Assembly (NCBI GenBank): GCA_037976565.1
Contig: CP137675.1
Coordinates: forward strand, 30,269,820 to 30,333,819
DNA from: Mesocentrotus franciscanus
Taxonomy: Eukaryota; Echinodermata; Echinoidea; Camarodonta; Strongylocentrotidae
Length of the DNA: 64,000 bases
Direction: 5' to 3'
Shown piece after piece: positions 53,401-57,454 of the stretch. Position 1 is the first letter of the stretch. Each line of letters opens with the position of its first letter. Under the pieces are notes generated by a model that had not been told where the DNA came from, searched no databases, and worked only from the letters and a program-made list of their open reading frames with translations. The position numbers and the translations under genes are program-made.

Positions 53401-56169
53401 GTTATGAAAAATCAATGTTAACATGCAAGTCCGAATCGTTTTAATCCGCCAGGACTGTTGAGCCGTATTATTTTCAGATTCAGATTTAGAATCAAACATG
53501 ATTGACATTTACAGGTATATCATTACAAAAAAAATCAACTGTTTTAACTTTAAGTAGACTCTATTAAACATCAACATTTAAAAACAATCTTGTAGTAACA
53601 AAAAAAAGTAAAAACATTAATAGCCATTTCCAGGATATGTGAAACTACCTACATGTATAATTCCGCCATCAACCGTTAAAACGTTTGTCGTCTTTTTAGT
53701 CCTGCCACAAAATTTGGCTTGGCTAAGCCTAAGGACTTTTAAAAATTGTATAAAGACTTTGGTGCTACTTTTTATAATATTAACATAGATCTAGATCTAG
53801 GCCTAGATTGTAGTTTTAAATGATATGTTATTATTATTAGCCCGCAATTACATTATAACGTCACATTATAACCGCCGACTGTCTGCAAGAAAGCCGTTAG
53901 TGCCACTAACAATACACAGCTCTTACAGCCTTCTTTCAGGCAGCTGAAAATATAAAGCTTTTTTTTTTCTCCAAAAATGTCTCAATGAAACGAGAAAAAA
54001 TGGTCTACATTGTAACTTCTAAGTTACACAACAATTGTTAACCATTTTCACTGATCATAACACCGTGTCATCTCAATTGAACAACCTTTAACTGTTAGTA
54101 GGGTGTCTGAACGATTTGTCAATTTTCCCTTTTGGATTGTTTTTCACCATTATGGTTGGATAATTGAAAAAATCATTCACTCAGAATAATACATTTCAAA
54201 TTTCAAGACCCACCGATGTTTCTATCAAAAGATATAGCCCCTTAACTCAAAGAAATATTCATGGTATTTTTCTCAGAATCGATGAAAAAGACGTACACGC
54301 AGAGTTATGTTGTTTTGCTAAATTTAGCATAACAGCTGAATTGCGCAATATGCAAGTGTACGCGTGTTGCAGAACTGCATGCGCAACTTAAAGCGATCGG
54401 CAATCCATTGTCTTCAATGGGCATCCACTTCCGGGTTTGTAAACACGCGGTCCGATGTTTATTCATGTGCAGATTTTACGCGCTATCACCATGGATTTGG
54501 CCGGCGTGGAGCTCACGCCTCCCTGCTTAGCTGATCCGAAAAATGTGGGGAAGGGTATTTTCAAACTGTAATTGTTTGTGATCCCTGGGGGCTAGCGAAA
54601 AAATAAGCGCATAGATATATTCCTTAGGACTGGGACTACTTATCGATCGTCATATCTCAAAAATGGCAAACCTCGGAGTTAGCCAGGGCACAATGTTTAA
54701 ATCACTGTTTTGACCAAGATATTTTTAGAATTCCGAGATGACGCCCCTTTGGAAATATGGGGATTCTCCAGCTCTTTCATATGACACCTCATTTATTGAG
54801 TATCACCTTCAGGATCACAAAGAATAAAGGTTTGAATTTCAAAAAAAAAACTTTGACCAATTTTGCATGATCGCGCAATGCACATAGACTGTGTAGGGAT
54901 GCGTGCAATCTCTATGACTATGGGAAGAATTTTAGCACACAACATCGGGTGCGCGATCAGACACCCTACTAGGGTGTCTGATCGCGACCGATGTTGTGTG
55001 CTAAAATCCTTCCCATAGAGATTGCACGCAGCCCTATGCAGTCTACGACATCGCGCGATCATGCAAAATTGGTCAATGTTTTTATCACCAAATCGAAATT
55101 CAAACCTAAATCGCTCGTGATCCTGAAGGTGAAACTCAATAAATGAGGTGTCATATGAAAGAGCAGGTTTTTGTCCATATTCCTCAAAGGGGCTCAATTC
55201 GGAATTCTAAAAATATCTTGATCAAAACAGCGATTTGAACATCGTTTCCATCATAGCTCCGATTTTTGCCACTTTCCTGAACCGAGCCCCCCAGGCTTAA
55301 GTAGGGCTAGACGTAAGGAAAATATCCCAGCACTTATTTTTTCGCTGGCCCCAAGAGATCACAAGCGATTACAGTTTGAAAATACCCTTCCCCACATTTT
55401 TCGGATCAGCTAAGTAGGGAGGCGGGAGCCCGCGCCGGCCGAACCCATGGTGATAGCGCGTAAAATCTGCACATGAATATGCATCGGACCGCGTGTATAC
55501 AGACCCGAAGTGGGTGCCCATTGAAGACAATGGATTACCGATCGCCTTGAGTTGCGCATCCAGTTTACAACACGCGACGCTTGCACGTGTATGTGTACGC
55601 TTGCATATTGCGCAATTCAGTTGTGTTGCTATATTTAGCAAAACAACATAACTCTGCGTGTACGTCTTTTGTCGATTCTGACAAAAAAGAGGATGAATAT
55701 TGTTGGGAATTGAAGGGGCTGTAACTTTTGATAGAAACATCGGTGAGTCTTGAAATTTGAAATGTATTATTCTGAGTGAATAATTTTTTCAATTATCCAA
55801 CCATAATGGTGAAAAACAATCCAAAAGGGAAAATTGAAAAATCGTCCAGACACCCTAACCCTACTGTTAGCTACATATAGAATTTGTTTTTACAGCAGCA
55901 TAAACATCCTATCAACATGTTAAAGACACACTCAGCTCAGTACACAGCTAGCTGCTAGCTGCTGCAGCTCAGCCAGTCATGATCATGGAGGTGTAGGCTG
56001 TAAGCCTGTAGCTTTATAGTTACAGCCCACAATACAATTACAAAAGCTACACAGTACACAGTCCATTACTCATTACACCGTACTCACTCTGTGTTTGTGC
56101 ACTGGAGAAGTGAAGGGAGACAGCTACAATGCAGATTGCAAGGGCGGCGAGAGGCTTCGAATTCAGCAT
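11387..56169 (-). CDS. BSG: Basigin/neuroplastin-like three-Ig membrane glycoprotein, complete gene
   Basis: Exons complement(join(11387..11450,12073..12208,15191..15499,16409..16690,22060..22338,56088..56169)) total 1152 nt, giving 383 residues; all Ig junctions are phase 1. Order: signal peptide (1-25, ending FSSA), Ig1 (28-120), Ig2 (121-214), Ig3 (215-317), membrane segment starting ALWPFLGIVTEVV with a buried Glu at about 332, then an acidic tail turning basic (EDDDEPKKEKKE) and ending RSSKE. In vertebrates this family chaperones monocarboxylate transporters (basigin) or PMCA pumps (neuroplastin); the intramembrane Glu and Pro are signatures. Three Ig domains match the long isoforms. Six N-glycosylation sequons are visible. 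The first intron is 33.7 kb and full of transposons. Whether it is closer to basigin or neuroplastin is open. Confidence 0.92.
11766..12022 (-). mobile_element. tRNA-derived SINE
   Basis: On the minus strand the element begins with a tRNA-like head: GGTGTCATGGTATAGTGGTA (A-box part), then GGGTTCAAATCCCAGC (B box). The body contains CTCCACCCAGGTGTAAAGGG and GTAGCGCTCTAGC-type sequence as in deuterostome SINEs. It ends near a TATACACAGTATAGC stretch. It sits in the intron before the last basigin-like exon. A piece of its 3' part recurs inverted at 16783-16868. The head resembles tRNA-Glu or tRNA-Asp, but it is not a functional tRNA. Confidence 0.8.
12073..12208 (-). CDS. BSG: Basigin-like exon 5: transmembrane segment and start of tail
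   Basis: The exon runs from acceptor TTTTCAG to donor AAGTAAGA. It encodes DRLAALWPFLGIVTEVVILI, then VIIFIHEK and an acidic run (GEDYGEDDEDDDEP). The Trp-Pro pair and Glu in the membrane helix match basigin and neuroplastin. Reading through the donor gives an immediate TAA, so an unspliced transcript would end in DEPK. Confidence 0.93.
12329..13328. mobile_element. 1-kb terminal-inverted-repeat element
   Basis: The left end GGCCATTAGGCC and AAAAATCATTCGGTTGTCCT is matched inverted on the right by AGGACAACCAAATGATTTTT and GGGGCCTTAGCAGGCC. The inside has a second inverted pair of TTCGGC and GCCGAAAACT blocks around a CpG-richer centre. No transposase frame and no clear target duplication. 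Confidence 0.65.
13500..14305. repeat. Tandem 170-190 bp repeat with DR1 nuclear-receptor motifs
   Basis: Four diverged units each start near TGACCTTTGACCTTGAC (13523, 13704 with one change, 13875, 14066), then CACATGATTGGGGATACTTG and CCACAACATAG-type sequence. The reverse complement of TGACCTTTGACCT is AGGTCAAAGGTCA, a perfect DR1 site. The array ends in a GCCGCC run and a CTCGC...GCGAG hairpin (14223-14305). A related block lies at 17565-17730 and 18719-18845. Confidence 0.85.
14332..15063. mobile_element. hAT-like non-autonomous element, TAAGGCTG family, copy 1
   Basis: Flanked by a perfect 8-bp duplication GTATATTA (14324-14331, 15064-15071). The ends are TAAGGCTGTGCATAAGC and, inverted, TAAGGCTGCGACGAG. 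Near each end are GAGTACTCG-type palindromes. The middle has four tandem units of GAAGAAAAGGATTATGTCGC about 60 bp long (14594-14830). Related copies are at 34878-35444 and 48122-48282. No transposase. Confidence 0.9.
15191..15499 (-). CDS. BSG: Basigin-like exon 4: Ig domain 3
   Basis: 103 codons between TCTTTCAG and GGTATGTC, phase 1 at both ends. It reads GEITLTSEKSVKYTEGDRAM, then IECEAHV, FTWKINDV and KNYTCTATNAANPEG. There are two extra Cys in LEDACPERC that could form a second loop. Sequons are NTT and NYT. Two decayed partial copies of the domain's start lie in the upstream intron (15789-15883, 16183-16292). Confidence 0.94.
15789..15883 (-). pseudogene. Decayed partial copy of the Ig3 exon (fragment 1)
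   Basis: On the minus strand an intact-looking acceptor (GTCTTTTAG) leads into GEITLTAKKSIKYMEGDCAM, then IECKAYC, and then a stop. It copies about 83 coding bases of exon 4 plus about 20 bases of its preceding intron, CATTCAGAAAATA. A GTATGA follows, but splicing there would leave 83 nt and break the frame. It abuts the element at 15884. Confidence 0.85.
15884..16073. mobile_element. TA-flanked CAGTCAAACCTG MITE (pogo/Tigger-like)
   Basis: 190 bp with inverted ends CAGTCAAACCTG, bounded by TA on both sides. Inside are repeats of ACCTGTCTACAAAGACC. Ends of the CAGT-AACCT type with TA duplication resemble Tigger/pogo MITEs; the family call is inference. Confidence 0.7.
16183..16292 (-). pseudogene. 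Decayed partial copy of the Ig3 exon (fragment 2)
   Basis: On the minus strand TCTTTCAG leads into GEITLTAQKSVKYTEGDHAM, then IECEAHVISAALLP, matching exon 4 for about 100 bases and then losing homology before the domain's Trp. Only the first third of the domain remains, so it cannot fold as Ig. Its translation is still close to the functional exon, which suggests recent duplication. Confidence 0.87.
16409..16690 (-). CDS. BSG: Basigin-like exon 3: Ig domain 2
   Basis: 94 codons between ATCCACAG and GGTAAGAT, phase 1 at both ends. Ig landmarks are LLLNCTVDG, VTWSVNKAG and DAGVYICTHE. Sequons are NCT and NGS. The spacing between the two Cys is that of a C2/I-set domain. Confidence 0.93.
16783..16868 (+). 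repeat. Inverted fragment of the SINE at 11766
   Basis: CCGCCAGCTATGACCAGGGT through ATACTGTGTATAAGTGCT is the reverse complement of about 11769-11857, with about three differences. It lies in the intron between Ig1 and Ig2. Confidence 0.9.
16869..17564. other. Intron sequence, no feature recognised
   Basis: AT-rich intron of the basigin-like gene. A short direct repeat (AAGGAAGTTAGTC at about 17204 and 17216) is the only pattern seen. Confidence 0.6.
17565..17738. repeat. Two-unit repeat related to the DR1 array, split by a hAT element
   Basis: Two units of about 85-90 bp each carry GAGTTTGATAGTAATCCAT, then CGGTTCT and a ACAAGCTATTT-type end. After the hAT element at 17739-18710 the same family resumes (18719-18845: TGACCTTTGACCTCATGACC, CTCGAGTTTGATGGTAAT). 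The element therefore landed in a pre-existing repeat. Confidence 0.7.
17739..18710. mobile_element. hAT-like element, TAGTGCTGT family, GAACCG-rich ends
   Basis: Begins TAGTGCTGTAGCCGAACC and ends GACTTACAGC. The flanks AATTAGCC and AATGAGCC match at 7 of 8 bases. The subterminal regions are runs of CCGAAC and GGTTCGG. The core (GAACGAGCCTGGGCTGCTAT, TTCAAGATGGCAGC, GTGTTTTTCATCAG) is shared with 41500-42187. No transposase frame. Confidence 0.82.
18846..19494. other. Intron sequence, no feature recognised
   Basis: Intron between Ig1 and Ig2 exons. A short tandem pair, GAGGAAATTTTCCGCCAAAA, lies at about 19331 and 19350. No gene or complete element is seen. Confidence 0.55.
19715..19862. 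mobile_element. Right-end fragment of a CCGTAAATC element
   Basis: From ATTACTGAGCTTGGAGACAT to GCCTTATACACGGAGATTTACGG this matches the last 160 bases of the complete copy at 23469-24074. The left part is missing. Confidence 0.85.
19875..21266. mobile_element. Harbinger-like element with TTA duplication
   Basis: Ends are GACCCCTGTTACACATACGT and its inverted partner ACGCATGTGTAACAGGGGTC, flanked on both sides by TTA. 3-bp TWA duplications are typical of PIF/Harbinger. Subterminal parts are GAGGCCGG- and GGCGGCTC-rich. The centre is a satellite array (20144-21085). No transposase. Confidence 0.78.
20144..21085. repeat. Higher-order satellite of 52-55 bp TTATGTTATTCTTTG units
   Basis: About 17 units of TATGTTATTCTTTGTTT plus a variable TCATTCTATCAC and TTTCTCTTTCTGTC section. 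Unit variants recur in the same order: 20158-20570 repeats as about 20572-20990, an eight-unit higher-order block of about 414 bp. The open frames (up to 243 codons) exist only because the unit lacks stops in several frames. Confidence 0.93.
21443..21946. mobile_element. TTAA-flanked MITE, family 3, copy A
   Basis: 504 bp between TTAA at 21439-21442 and 21947-21950. Ends are AGGTAATACAAAGTTTTG and its inverted partner CAAAACTTTGTATTACCT. Copy B at 24173-24672 aligns along its whole length. Confidence 0.9.
22060..22338 (-). CDS. BSG: Basigin-like exon 2: Ig domain 1
   Basis: 93 codons between TTTTCTCAG and GGTATGG, phase 1 at both ends. The Ig core is visible: Cys in SAYFYCNGPD, Trp in NTRWYRKQQDG, and NDTGFYVCKD before the final strand. 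Sequons are NMT and NDT. The phase-1 frame makes this domain skippable, like the first Ig of neuroplastin and basigin. Confidence 0.9.
22762..23083. mobile_element. Foldback element, GGGGGTGTTTCATAAAGC ends
   Basis: 322 bp with inverted ends of about 54 bp and about three mismatches: left GGGGGTGTTTCATAAAGCTG, then TTACGCATGACTT; right the inverse. The middle is AT-rich. It lies in the large first intron of the basigin-like gene. Confidence 0.85.
23469..24074. mobile_element. TA-flanked CCGTAAATC element carrying a reverse-transcriptase fragment
   Basis: 606 bp, bounded by TA at 23467-23468 and 24075-24076. Inverted ends are CCGTAAATCTCCGTGTATAA and its partner, plus inner GTGTATAAGRCGCACC copies. 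Between them lie a poly-T run (23530-23580) and a piece of a retrotransposon reverse transcriptase (23690-23876). The interior is shared with the hAT-like element at 34878-35444. Confidence 0.85.
23690..23876 (-). pseudogene. Non-LTR retrotransposon reverse-transcriptase fragment
   Basis: On the minus strand the frame reads ICLSSWFESKLSNRCQYVVY, then ITHGIPQGPILGPLLFF, then after a one-base insertion in a T run, IYINDLTHSS. The G-P-Q-G...LGPLLF and YINDL motifs are those of CR1/Jockey/L2-type reverse transcriptases. An upstream stop, the frameshift and the missing catalytic YADD region show it is a relic. Confidence 0.88.
24173..24672. mobile_element. TTAA-flanked MITE, family 3, copy B
   Basis: 500 bp between TTAA at 24169-24172 and 24673-24676, with ends AGGTAATGCAAAGTTTT and the inverted AAAACTTTGTATTACCT. 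It is diverged from copy A by scattered changes. Confidence 0.9.
24677..25387. other. Intron sequence, no feature recognised
   Basis: AT-rich part of the first intron of the basigin-like gene. Short open frames have no recognisable protein; no repeat ends are found. Confidence 0.55.
25388..25749. mobile_element. AAGGGGAAGTC MITE, family 2
   Basis: About 362 bp with inverted ends AAGGGGAAGTCC and GACTTCCCCT, flanked by CTAA and TTAA. Its right TTAA is also the left TTAA of the family 1 copy at 25754, so the two elements share a target site. Partial relatives are at 29437-29640 (inverted) and 49064-49250. Confidence 0.75.
25754..26311. mobile_element. TTAA-flanked MITE, family 1, copy 2
   Basis: Same order as copy 1, from AGGTAGTGTATCCCTTTTGC to GCAAATGGGACA...GTAGTACCT, with TTAA at both sides. 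It carries extra GTACATGT-type bases near the right end. Confidence 0.88.
26545..27466. repeat. Left arm of a 0.92-kb inverted repeat
   Basis: The arm starts near CGCACCGGACAAATAGCGG, includes family 1 MITE copy 3 in minus orientation (26581-27123) and unique sequence up to TTAAAATACTTCAC. It is matched inverted at 29663-30566. The spacer is 2.2 kb and contains another family 1 copy. Confidence 0.88.
26581..27123. mobile_element. TTAA-flanked MITE, family 1, copy 3 (inverted)
   Basis: Family 1 in minus orientation, TTAA at 26577-26580; the right flank is TGAA, a decayed TTAA. Part of the left arm of the large inverted repeat. Confidence 0.85.
27467..28050. other. Spacer of the inverted repeat, no feature recognised
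   Basis: AT-rich sequence between the arms. One near-repeat is seen (GTCATCGAGTATTGATG / GTCATTGAGTATTGATG, about 27944-27975). Confidence 0.55.
28055..28590. mobile_element. TTAA-flanked MITE, family 1, copy 4
   Basis: 536 bp between TTAA at 28051-28054 and 28591-28594, ends AGATACTATGTCCCTTTTGC and GCAAATGGGACATAGTACCT. Very close to copy 1. Confidence 0.9.
28595..29436. other. Spacer sequence, no feature recognised
   Basis: Between the family 1 copy 4 and a family 2 fragment. A CpG-richer patch lies near 29015-29170. No open frame or repeat ends are seen. Confidence 0.5.
29437..29640. repeat. Fragment of an AAGGGGAAGTC-type MITE (family 2), inverted
   Basis: TTTAAAGGGGAAG, then GGTCAGTGAAAGTTTGAGC and CGAACACAAATTGG correspond, inverted, to the right part of 25388-25749. 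Confidence 0.65.
29663..30566. repeat. Right arm of the 0.9-kb inverted repeat
   Basis: Begins GTGAAGTATTTTAATGGATA and runs to CCGGTGCGTCTTGC, the reverse complement of 26545-27466 with a few percent differences and a short deletion in the outermost part. It contains family 1 copy 5 (29999-30527), then meets a separate inverted family 1 fragment. Confidence 0.88.
29999..30527. mobile_element. TTAA-flanked MITE, family 1, copy 5
   Basis: Left flank TTAT (decayed TTAA), right flank TTAA at 30528-30531. It is the mirror partner of copy 3 in the large inverted repeat. Confidence 0.87.
30567..30693. mobile_element. Family 1 MITE, truncated inverted copy 6
   Basis: Only the left 127 bases of the family, in minus orientation (GCATAATTTGAATATTAGGA to GGGACATAGTATCT), followed by TTAA at 30694-30697. 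It abuts the right arm of the inverted repeat. Confidence 0.85.
30698..31639. other. Intron sequence, no feature recognised
   Basis: First-intron sequence with a T-rich run (31121-31180). No repeat ends or coding signal are seen. Confidence 0.5.
31640..31925. mobile_element. Foldback element, GTGTTTCACAAAG ends
   Basis: 286 bp; ends GGGGAGTGTTTCACAAAGGC and its inverse, continuing inward as GACTTTAAGTTGGACTTAAC and TATGGCAGGC on both sides, about 57 bp each. Related to the foldbacks at 19495 and 22762. Confidence 0.85.
31926..32890. other. Intron sequence with a CATATCCATA tract
   Basis: At 32012-32095 is a TATCCATACATATATA-type microsatellite. From about 32330 to 32710 there are many ACTTAG and TAAGTATTTTA motifs in both directions, probably an old foldback whose ends I could not fix. 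A CpG patch (GCGCATTTAATGCGACGCGC) lies at 32549. Confidence 0.45.
32891..33832. repeat. Direct repeat, copy A (interrupted by a palindromic element)
   Basis: From GGCGCGCCTGGGTGATGCAA to AACACCTAGCAAACAT this matches 33971-34541 at about 97 percent by eye once the 369-bp palindrome at 32929-33297 plus one TATA is removed. Both copies contain the same small open frame with a T-run length difference, which is not a gene. Confidence 0.9.
32929..33297. mobile_element. Palindromic insertion with CRE sites at both ends
   Basis: The 369-bp element is an almost complete inverted repeat: two arms of about 170-175 nt around a short loop, GAGCCAGAGCAAT (33097-33118 region). Both outer ends contain TGACGTCA. 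TATA flanks it at 32925-32928 and 33298-33301, while the sister copy has the site once, uninterrupted (34005-34008). No coding capacity. Confidence 0.93.
33817..33957. repeat. Segment bounded by inverted AACACCTAGCAAACAT repeats
   Basis: AACACCTAGCAAACAT at the left and ATGTTTGCTAGGTGTT at the right bound about 110 bases. The same 110 bases appear in opposite orientation after copy B (34542-34650). Confidence 0.85.
33971..34541. repeat. Direct repeat, copy B (empty site)
   Basis: Matches copy A at 32891-33832 without the palindromic insertion: GAGCCTATAAAAACAGCC is continuous here. It includes a GGTACC insertion in the T-run region relative to copy A. Confidence 0.9.
34542..34650. repeat. 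Inverted copy of the 33833-33941 segment
   Basis: AATGTATGGTTCAATACCCA to CTACTTTGTAAAGCC is the reverse complement of the segment after copy A, with a few changes. The right-hand inverted border is missing. Confidence 0.87.
34878..35444. mobile_element. hAT-like element, TAAGGCTG family, copy 2
   Basis: Perfect 8-bp duplication ATATATAC (34870-34877, 35445-35452). Ends are TAAGGCTGTGCATAACCG and the inverted TAGGGCTGCGACGAG. The interior differs from copy 1 and is instead shared with the TA-flanked element at 23469-24074 (AAAACCCACGCG, AGATGACAGACAAAT, GAGTGGTGAGT, GAGCTGGGA in the same order). Confidence 0.9.
35453..35490. repeat. TA dinucleotide microsatellite
   Basis: ATATATAT run directly beside the hAT element; its unit also supplied the target site. 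Confidence 0.9.
35491..36537. other. Intron sequence, no feature recognised
   Basis: First-intron sequence with a CAGCCACC short repeat at 36190-36220. Open frames on both strands have no recognisable protein. Confidence 0.5.
36538..37299. mobile_element. Harbinger-like element, GGCCGATGAAAG ends, TAA duplication
   Basis: 762 bp flanked by TAA (36535-36537, 37300-37302). The terminal repeats are identical over about 34 bases, starting GGCCGATGAAAGTTGATCTC. Inside are CpG-rich blocks with inverted CTACTTTAG and GCTAAAGTAG motifs. The perfect ends suggest recent mobility. No transposase. Confidence 0.9.
37303..38541. other. Intron sequence, no feature recognised
   Basis: Contains GTACATGT runs near 37570 and a CpG-rich patch with CGCGTGCGCGCATG around 38095-38230. 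No gene, complete element or RNA is seen. Confidence 0.5.
38542..39735. mobile_element. hAT-like element, CAAGCCCTAGATTAAG ends
   Basis: 1194 bp with 8-bp duplication TCAAAGAC (38534-38541, 39736-39743) and ends CAAGCCCTAGATTAAG / CTTAATCGAAGGCTTG. Subterminal repeats are GGGGCAATTT (left) and GGGCGCATTTTCAC with TTGCGCC (right). It is interrupted by a 135-bp MITE at 38775-38909. The open frame at about 39044 has no recognised domain. Confidence 0.85.
38775..38909. mobile_element. 135-bp hAT-like MITE nested in the element at 38542
   Basis: Perfect 8-bp duplication AACAAGAT (38767-38774, 38910-38917). Ends are CAGGCACGTAGCCACGG and CTGGCTACGGCCCTG. CAGGG...GTAGCCA ends of this sort are common in hAT MITEs. 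Confidence 0.92.
39744..41491. other. Intron sequence, no feature recognised
   Basis: AT-rich, with an AATA microsatellite at 40128-40165 and an A/G-rich run at 41290-41345. The 113-codon open frame at 40218-40556 has no recognised domain and AT-rich codons. Confidence 0.5.
41500..42187. mobile_element. hAT-like element, TAGTGCTGT family
   Basis: 688 bp with a perfect 8-bp duplication GTTCAGAC (41492-41499, 42188-42195). Ends are TAGTGCTGTGATC and GTTACAACACTA. Subterminal parts are rich in AACCGTCCGGT. The core matches 17739-18710. It landed in the first bases of another inverted-repeat element. Confidence 0.93.
42188..42705. mobile_element. Inverted-repeat element GTTCAGACGAGG, host of the hAT insertion
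   Basis: The left end GTTCAGACGAGG is inverted at the right as CCTCCGTCTGAAC. Inside are TTACACC, TTAACACGACC and GGGGTAAA motifs in both orientations. The hAT element at 41500 separates its first eight bases from the rest. Confidence 0.7.
42706..44340. other. Intron sequence, no feature recognised
   Basis: AT-rich, with repeated TACATGTACATGTA runs around 43480-43520 and 43950-43985. No gene or element ends are found. Confidence 0.5.
44341..44480. repeat. TC / CCCT microsatellite
   Basis: CTCTCTCT runs followed by CTCCCTCCCTCC. Pyrimidine-rich on the plus strand. Confidence 0.92.
44610..47341. mobile_element. TTAA-flanked MITE, family 1, copy 7, split by an inserted element
   Basis: The family's first eight bases, AGATACTA, follow TTAA at 44606-44609. 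The rest resumes at 46776 (TATGTCCCTTTTGCAGCC) and ends at 47341 before TTAA at 47342-47345. The gap is the 2.15-kb element at 44629-46775 plus a few microsatellite-like bases. Confidence 0.85.
44629..46775. mobile_element. TA-flanked CCGTAATTAACG element, 2.15 kb
   Basis: Ends are CCGTAATTAACG with GTATAAACCGC motifs and the inverted GCGGTTAATACACCG and CGTTAATTACGG, bounded by TA. It resembles the CCGTAAATC element at 23469 in layout (terminal CCGTAA and inner GTGTATAARNCGCACC) but differs in sequence. At 44745-45010 a block around GCCGACG and AAGAAATGAATGAAGAAAAT is repeated three times. Open frames at 45334-45576 and 46369-46690 have no recognised transposase features. Confidence 0.83.
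47346..48075. other. Intron sequence, no feature recognised
   Basis: A short duplicated phrase, CTAACGCCCTTCTGC, occurs at about 47577 and 47623. GTACATGTAC runs are present. No gene is seen. Confidence 0.5.
48076..49010. mobile_element. Inverted-repeat element GACTTTTCGATTTGC, host of a hAT remnant
   Basis: The left end GACTTTTCGATTTGC, then CTAGTGGACTGCTAC and TATGCGGTC; the right end is the inverse of the same order (GACCGCATACGTAGCAGTCC, GCAAATCGAAAAGTC). In the left end the order is interrupted by the hAT remnant at 48122-48282. No transposase is recognised. Confidence 0.83.
48122..48282. mobile_element. hAT-like element, TAAGGCTG family, short copy 3
   Basis: Begins TAGGGCTGTGCATAACCG as in copy 2, and keeps the left subterminal part, a T-rich run and CCAACACCATACTA. 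The remainder is deleted. The flanks GTACATAT and CTACATAT match at 7 of 8 bases. Confidence 0.75.
49064..49250. repeat. Fragment of an AAGGGGAAGTC-type MITE (family 2)
   Basis: AAAGGGGAAGTCC, GAGTTGCCGATTTGTGTTTG and CACTGACCTGTTTC follow the order of 25388-25749, but the right end is absent. Confidence 0.65.
49490..50012. mobile_element. Foldback element of TTAACCCCGGACTATAGG motifs
   Basis: The outer ends are inverted (TACTCTTTTCACA left, TGTGAAAACAGTA right). Inside, TTAACCCCGGACTATAGGTG and its inverse occur repeatedly. A unit of about 103 bp, itself a hairpin, is duplicated at about 49807-49909 and 49910-50008. No coding capacity. Confidence 0.82.
50013..54098. other. Long intron stretch with GTACATGT microsatellites only
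   Basis: AT-rich first-intron sequence. Low-complexity tracts are an A/G run at 51078-51145, a CCA run at 51190-51222, an AATA run at 51556-51585 and TACATGTA-type runs (51650-51760). No coding exon or complete transposon is found; open frames have no recognisable protein. Confidence 0.5.
54099..55862. mobile_element. 1.76-kb palindrome of two head-to-head copies with TAGGGTGTCTG ends
   Basis: Left arm 54099-54968 and right arm about 54970-55857 are inverted copies diverged roughly 10-15 percent by eye. TAGGGTGTCTG or its inverse occurs at both outer ends and twice at the centre (CAGACACCCTACTAGGGTGT), so each arm is itself an end-to-end element. The 8-bp ACTGTTAG occurs directly on both sides (54091-54098, 55863-55870). 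The 134-codon frame across the centre is not conserved between arms. Confidence 0.85.
56088..56169 (-). CDS. BSG: Basigin-like exon 1: start codon and signal peptide
   Basis: ATG at 56169-56167 has A at -3 (CAAAATG). The 27 codons read MLNSKPLAALAICIVAVSLH then FSSAQTQ, a typical signal peptide with cleavage likely after SSA. The donor is AGTGAGTA (GT at 56087-56086) in phase 1, matching the acceptor at 22339. The link to the Ig exons 33.7 kb away rests on strand, phase and the family's gene structure, as no other start exon is seen nearer. Confidence 0.8.
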
Positions 56170-57356
56170 TTTGAAGACGTTAAAAATGTTGTTCTTCACA
56201 GAAATTGGGGTCGTAATTCTAATAATTCTTGTGATACCAATATTTACGTTATAATGTAAAAATATGAGGCTAAATGTGACTTTCCAAGGACAATATCGTC
56301 AGTCGTTCGCACAGAGTTTGATCTGAATCGCCCAAGTAAATTAGTCTAGGAAGCAGCAATTTGTTTATCTAATGTGATCATAGAGTAAGTATATATCTCT
56401 ATGAATGTGATATAAACATTAGATAGATCAAGTTGTACACAATCCAGCTCCTTTACTGTGATAGGTTAGAAAATGTACAAATATGAATTATACTCTTCTA
56501 TAAAATTAAATAATTTATTGATCTGAAGTGAAAGATGCAGTCAAAAACTCAACAAAAAAAATTAAGATAGACTTCGAAGTGAGAATACGCTTTGGCATGA
56601 TGACGTCATTACAGATATTAAGTGAGCACAGATGGCGCTATTGCAAATATAGATTTGAAGACTTATGCCTGTTTTTATTTTGTTAACAAATAAATTTGAT
56701 TAATTTTTCATATCTTATCGAACACATTCATTTCCTTGGTCTTATCAGCTTTACGAAGTAGATGTGTTATTACGCTTTATTTCATATTTGTTGTAGTATT
56801 TTTGTGAATAAATTATGTACCAGTCTTCTCTTTACAGCAATCGCAAAACAAATTTGCGAGGTGGGGGGGGGGGGATGATATCGTCTCTCTATCCTTGAGA
56901 CTTTTCTTTATGTGCTCATCCAACATTATTGGCGGGTCTGCGTTTCATATCTATTTGTCTTTTGCAATTGAAGGTAGGCAACATAATTATTGAGAAATTG
57001 CCATCCTCCTTTTCGAATATGAGGTTTAAACAAAATTAAAGTTGTCCTAAGACCTCCCTCCCTATAATAACTACGGAATCAACTGTGTGTCTAGCTATTT
57101 TTATTCTTTTATTTTTTTTTATATATTTATTCATTCATAGCAACCAAAGGGTTGGATTGATAATATACATACATTTTCAACATGATTATAAACATTATTC
57201 AAATTGAGTAAAATGAAATTGGTAAATTATGAATATAAATATATGTAGATCATTAATACAAAGAAAAGACTATATGCCATCATATTCCAAATGCTGATGC
57301 CACATGTGTACAGTACTGTACAGTATGTAGTATTAATGTGATTAAATACCATTACC
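56170..57356. promoter_or_regulatory. 5' untranslated region and presumed promoter region of the basigin-like gene
   Basis: Upstream (minus-strand sense) of the ATG at 56169. No TATA box is evident at a convincing distance and no transcription start can be fixed. The rest is AT-rich with a G run at 56862-56876. The region is assigned by position only. Confidence 0.35.
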
Positions 57357-57371
57357 TTCATCACCATCACC

Positions 57372-57403
<32 letters not shown>

Positions 57404-57440
57404 CAACATCACCATCATCATAACCACTATCACCGCCATC
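57357..57440. repeat. CAC / CAA trinucleotide microsatellite
   Basis: Runs of CACCAC, then AACAACAAC, then CATCAC. Confidence 0.92.
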
Positions 57441-57454
57441 ATACACATTGTGGA

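Noticed and set aside
54793..55197. 134-codon minus-strand frame across the centre of the large palindrome
   Set aside because: It spans the junction of two inverted units, so each half is the opposite strand of the other; no domain is recognised and the frame is not kept in both arms.
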